DNA from: an uncultured Lachnospiraceae bacterium
GTDB taxonomy: Bacteria; Bacillota; Clostridia; Lachnospirales; Lachnospiraceae
Assembly: GCA_905201915.1 (NCBI GenBank)
Contig: CAJKQE010000054.1
Coordinates: 1-14,819 of the forward strand
DNA length: 14,819 bases
Reading direction: 5' to 3'
Shown here one piece after another: positions 12,995 to 14,819 of this stretch; within the stretch, counting starts at the first letter, position 1, and each line of letters starts with the position of its first letter. Position numbers and translations under genes: made by a program. The notes below the pieces were generated by a model. The model searched no databases. It worked only from the letters and a program-made list of their open reading frames with translations, and was not told where the DNA came from.

Positions 12995-14329
12995 ATGTCA
13001 TACGTAGATGAGGTTATTGAATTAGTAGAAAAGAAAAATCCAGGAGAACTGGAATTTCATCAGGCAGTAAAAGAAGTATTAGAATCTTTAAAGCCGGTAG
13101 TAGAGGCAAATGAGGAAAAATATCGTAAAGAAGCACTTTTAGAGCGCTTAGTTGAGCCTGAAAGAGTGATTATGTTCCGTGTTCCTTGGGTAGATGACAA
13201 CGGAAATGTACAGGTAAATAAGGGCTTCCGTGTACAGTTTAACAGTGCAATCGGGCCATACAAAGGCGGTCTGCGTTTCCATCCATCCGTATATTTGGGA
13301 AATATTAAATTTTTAGGATTTGAACAGATCTTTAAAAATTCCCTGACAGGGCTTCCTATTGGCGGCGGTAAAGGTGGAGCTGATTTTGATCCAAAAGGAA
13401 AATCTGACAGAGAAGTTATGGCATTTTGCCAGAGTTATATGACAGAGTTATACCGTCATATCGGAGCAGATACAGATGTTCCGGCAGGTGATATCGGAGT
13501 AGGTGCAAGAGAAATCGGTTATCTGTTTGGACAGTATAAGAGAATTCGTGATGCTTACGAAGGCGTGCTTACAGGTAAAGGGCTGACTTATGGTGGTTCT
13601 TTAGTTAGAACACAGGCAACAGGATATGGTCTTCTCTATCTTACAGAAGAGTTGTTAAAGCTTAACGGAAAAGAGTTAAAGGGTAAAACTGTTGTTGTTT
13701 CCGGTGCCGGAAATGTAGCAATCTATGCTATTGAAAAAGCTTACCAGTTAGGTGCGAAACCAGTGACATGCTCTGACTCTACGGGTTGGGTATATGATCC
13801 TGAAGGTATTGACTTGGAAGCATTAAAAGAAATTAAAGAAGTAAAACGTGCACGTTTAACAGAATATACAAATTACAGACCAAATGCAGAGTACCATGAG
13901 GGAAAAGGGGTATGGACTGTAAAATGTGATATTGCTCTTCCATGTGCAACACAGAATGAGCTGCATTTAGAAGATGCAAAAGCATTAGTTGCTAACGGAT
14001 GCTTTGCAGTTGCAGAAGGTGCAAATATGCCAACAACTTTAGAGGCTACTAAATACCTGCAGGAAAATGGTATTATCTTTGCACCTGGTAAAGCTGCAAA
14101 TGCCGGCGGTGTAGCTACTTCCGGATTAGAAATGTCACAGAACAGTGAAAGATTAAGCTGGAGTTTTGAAGAAGTAGATGAAAAGCTTCAGGGAATTATG
14201 GTAAATATTTGCCACAATATGGTAGATGCAGCGAAAAAATACGGATTTGAAGGTAACTATGTAGTTGGTGCTAATGCTGCCGGATTTGAAAAAGTTGCAG
14301 ATGCTATGATTGCACAGGGTGTATGTTAA
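12995..14329 (+). CDS. gdhA: NADP-type glutamate dehydrogenase
   Basis: 444-aa hexameric glutamate dehydrogenase of the ~450-residue class, interconverting 2-oxoglutarate plus ammonium and glutamate. Seen: FRVPWVDDNGNVQVNKGFRVQFNSAIGPYKGGLRFHPSV, the active-site lysine region PIGGGKGGADFDPKG (Lys126), catalytic Asp166 in VPAGDIGVG, the Rossmann fingerprint SGAGNVA (236-242), and CATQNEL. Length and the first domain fit the NADP-dependent assimilatory branch; cofactor is inferred, since no residue was tested. ACAGGAGGAAAG sets the start. It has its own promoter and is probably monocistronic. No terminator is seen before the next promoter, whose -35 begins 11 nt after the stop, so transcripts may run into the T-box leader and end at its terminator. 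Confidence 0.95.
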   Translation: MSYVDEVIELVEKKNPGELEFHQAVKEVLESLKPVVEANEEKYRKEALLERLVEPERVIMFRVPWVDDNGNVQVNKGFRVQFNSAIGPYKGGLRFHPSVYLGNIKFLGFEQIFKNSLTGLPIGGGKGGADFDPKGKSDREVMAFCQSYMTELYRHIGADTDVPAGDIGVGAREIGYLFGQYKRIRDAYEGVLTGKGLTYGGSLVRTQATGYGLLYLTEELLKLNGKELKGKTVVVSGAGNVAIYAIEKAYQLGAKPVTCSDSTGWVYDPEGIDLEALKEIKEVKRARLTEYTNYRPNAEYHEGKGVWTVKCDIALPCATQNELHLEDAKALVANGCFAVAEGANMPTTLEATKYLQENGIIFAPGKAANAGGVATSGLEMSQNSERLSWSFEEVDEKLQGIMVNICHNMVDAAKKYGFEGNYVVGANAAGFEKVADAMIAQGVC

Positions 14330-14339
14330 GAAAATCCTG

Positions 14340-14368
14340 TTGACAAATTCCGTATTTATGAATAAACT
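14340..14368 (+). promoter_or_regulatory. Promoter of the T-box-cysE unit
   Basis: A consensus TTGACA (14340-14345), 17-nt spacer, then TAAACT (14363-14368). It begins 11 nt after the gdhA stop. RNA would start near 14375, just ahead of the T-box leader. Confidence 0.7.
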
Positions 14369-14374
14369 AAGAGA

Positions 14375-14625
14375 AGATAGGAAAAGGCATGGAACGAAAA
14401 GAGTACAGAGCAATTCCTTTTCAGAGAGAGATGGTCATCGGCTGGAAGCCATCTTAGAGGGAACTTTGGAAAGTGCATTCGGGAGCTGATTTGGTGAAGG
14501 AGATTTCTAAGCCGGATACGCAGTCCTGCGTTATGGGAAATAAGTGGGAGATACTATCTTCAAATAGAGTGGAACCGCGGATTTTTCGCCTCTATGTCGT
14601 TTTGACATAGGGGCGTTTCTTATTT
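14375..14625 (+). promoter_or_regulatory. T-box riboswitch leader, cysteine-specific, upstream of cysE
   Basis: tRNA-sensing transcription-attenuation leader. Seen in order: a GA-rich AGAGAGAG segment (14423-14430) at the base of stem I; the specifier region GGAAAGTGCATTCGGGAGC (14468-14486), matching the 'GAAA-NNN-AUUC...GAGC' arrangement of the B. subtilis glyQS leader and giving specifier UGC (14474-14476), a cysteine codon; a small hairpin ACGCAG-TC-CTGCGT (14518-14531); and the T-box TGGAACCGCGG (14570-14580). The last overlaps the left arm of the terminator through alternative pairing (GCG/CGC, AGAG/CTCT). Uncharged tRNA-Cys should stabilise the antiterminator and switch on cysE. The specifier and the downstream gene agree on cysteine. 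Exact ends are approximate. Confidence 0.92.
14587..14625 (+). terminator. Regulated terminator of the T-box leader
   Basis: CGCCTCTATGTC (14587-14598) pairs with GACATAGGGGCG (14604-14615), 12 bp with one G-U pair and a 5-nt loop. TTTCTTATTT follows. The left arm can pair instead with the T-box segment to form the antiterminator. Confidence 0.85.
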
Positions 14626-14662
14626 CATGAAAAATGGAAAATTTATAGAAAGGGCGTAAAAT

Positions 14663-14819
14663 ATGGGATTTATCAATCATATAAAAGAAGAATTTCAGGT
14701 TATTAGAGAACGGGATCCTGCTATTAAGACACCGCTGGAAGTTTTGCTATATCCCAGCTTTCGTGTTATGATACAGTATAGACGGGCCCATAAATTATAT
14801 GAAAAAGGTCATTTCTTTT
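14663..14819 (+). CDS. cysE: Serine O-acetyltransferase, 3' end missing
   Basis: The first 52 residues are visible; the gene runs past the window end. It would acetylate L-serine with acetyl-CoA, the first step of cysteine synthesis. The visible part, with RERDPAIKTPLEVLLYPSFR and YRRAHKLYEKGHFF, matches the N-terminus of the short CysE class ('rDPa....EvlL.YpG..al..yRiaH.L...g'). The left-handed beta-helix catalytic domain would follow outside the window. AGGG (14651-14654) is 8 nt before the ATG. The Cys-type T-box directly upstream independently supports a cysteine-synthesis gene. A cysteine synthase gene often follows in such operons, but cannot be seen here. Confidence 0.88.
   Translation, partial: MGFINHIKEEFQVIRERDPAIKTPLEVLLYPSFRVMIQYRRAHKLYEKGHFF

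Noticed and set aside
14153..14413. Minus-strand frame at the gdhA end and T-box start
   Set aside because: It is antisense to gdhA and to the cysE promoter, with low-complexity hydrophobic content and no start signal.

Overview
The window looks like chromosome of a low-GC, Gram-positive gut anaerobe of the Clostridia, most likely family Lachnospiraceae (Blautia/Ruminococcus-like). This is inferred from AT-rich DNA, strong AGGAGG ribosome binding sites, sigma-A type promoters, a T-box leader, a YlmC/YmxH-type PRC-barrel protein, an MEP-pathway gene, a YkpA-like ABC-F ATPase and a CsoR-controlled copper ATPase. All genes but one are on the plus strand. There is no sign of phage, IS element, CRISPR, tRNA or rRNA.

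Layout. (1) 3-2814: the 3' end of a transglutaminase-fold protein that seems to have lost its catalytic Cys and His, then a glucose-family PTS made of a free EIIA and an EIICB membrane component of the GlcNAc/glucose type, ending in a strong terminator. (2) 2799-2931: an AT-rich, palindrome-rich intergenic element, followed by cutC. (3) 3850-4961: a LytTR DNA-binding protein translationally coupled to a four-helix membrane protein, ended by a 14-bp perfect terminator. (4) 5143-6832: the two lower Entner-Doudoroff genes, KDPG aldolase and KDG kinase. (5) 6916-7678: a small Cys-rich PRC-barrel protein whose ribosome binding site lies in the terminator hairpin of the kinase gene, convergent with a DUF1648 membrane protein. 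(6) 7878-10729: a copper operon with promoter, CsoR operator, csoR, and a copper ATPase with a metal-binding domain at both ends. The C-terminal one has its own Shine-Dalgarno and ATG and looks like a fused copZ. (7) 10748-12837: ispF and a YkpA-type ABC-F gene, overlapping by 4 nt and possibly read from the copper promoter. (8) 12995-14329: gdhA with its own promoter. (9) 14340-14819: a promoter directly after gdhA, a T-box leader with a UGC (Cys) specifier, and the start of cysE, which runs off the window.

The genes form separate small housekeeping units: hexose/amino-sugar uptake, KDG breakdown to pyruvate and glyceraldehyde-3-phosphate, copper export, isoprenoid synthesis, ammonium assimilation and cysteine synthesis. 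I see no wholly new multi-gene system. The most interesting local points are the copA-copZ fusion with a retained internal start, the inactive-looking transglutaminase fold beside the PTS, the palindromic element before cutC, and the hairpin covering the ylmC start. Intergenic stretches not listed as features are under 300 bases and I see nothing firm in them; 7747-7877, between the DUF1648 and csoR promoters, is AT-rich with no recognised element.
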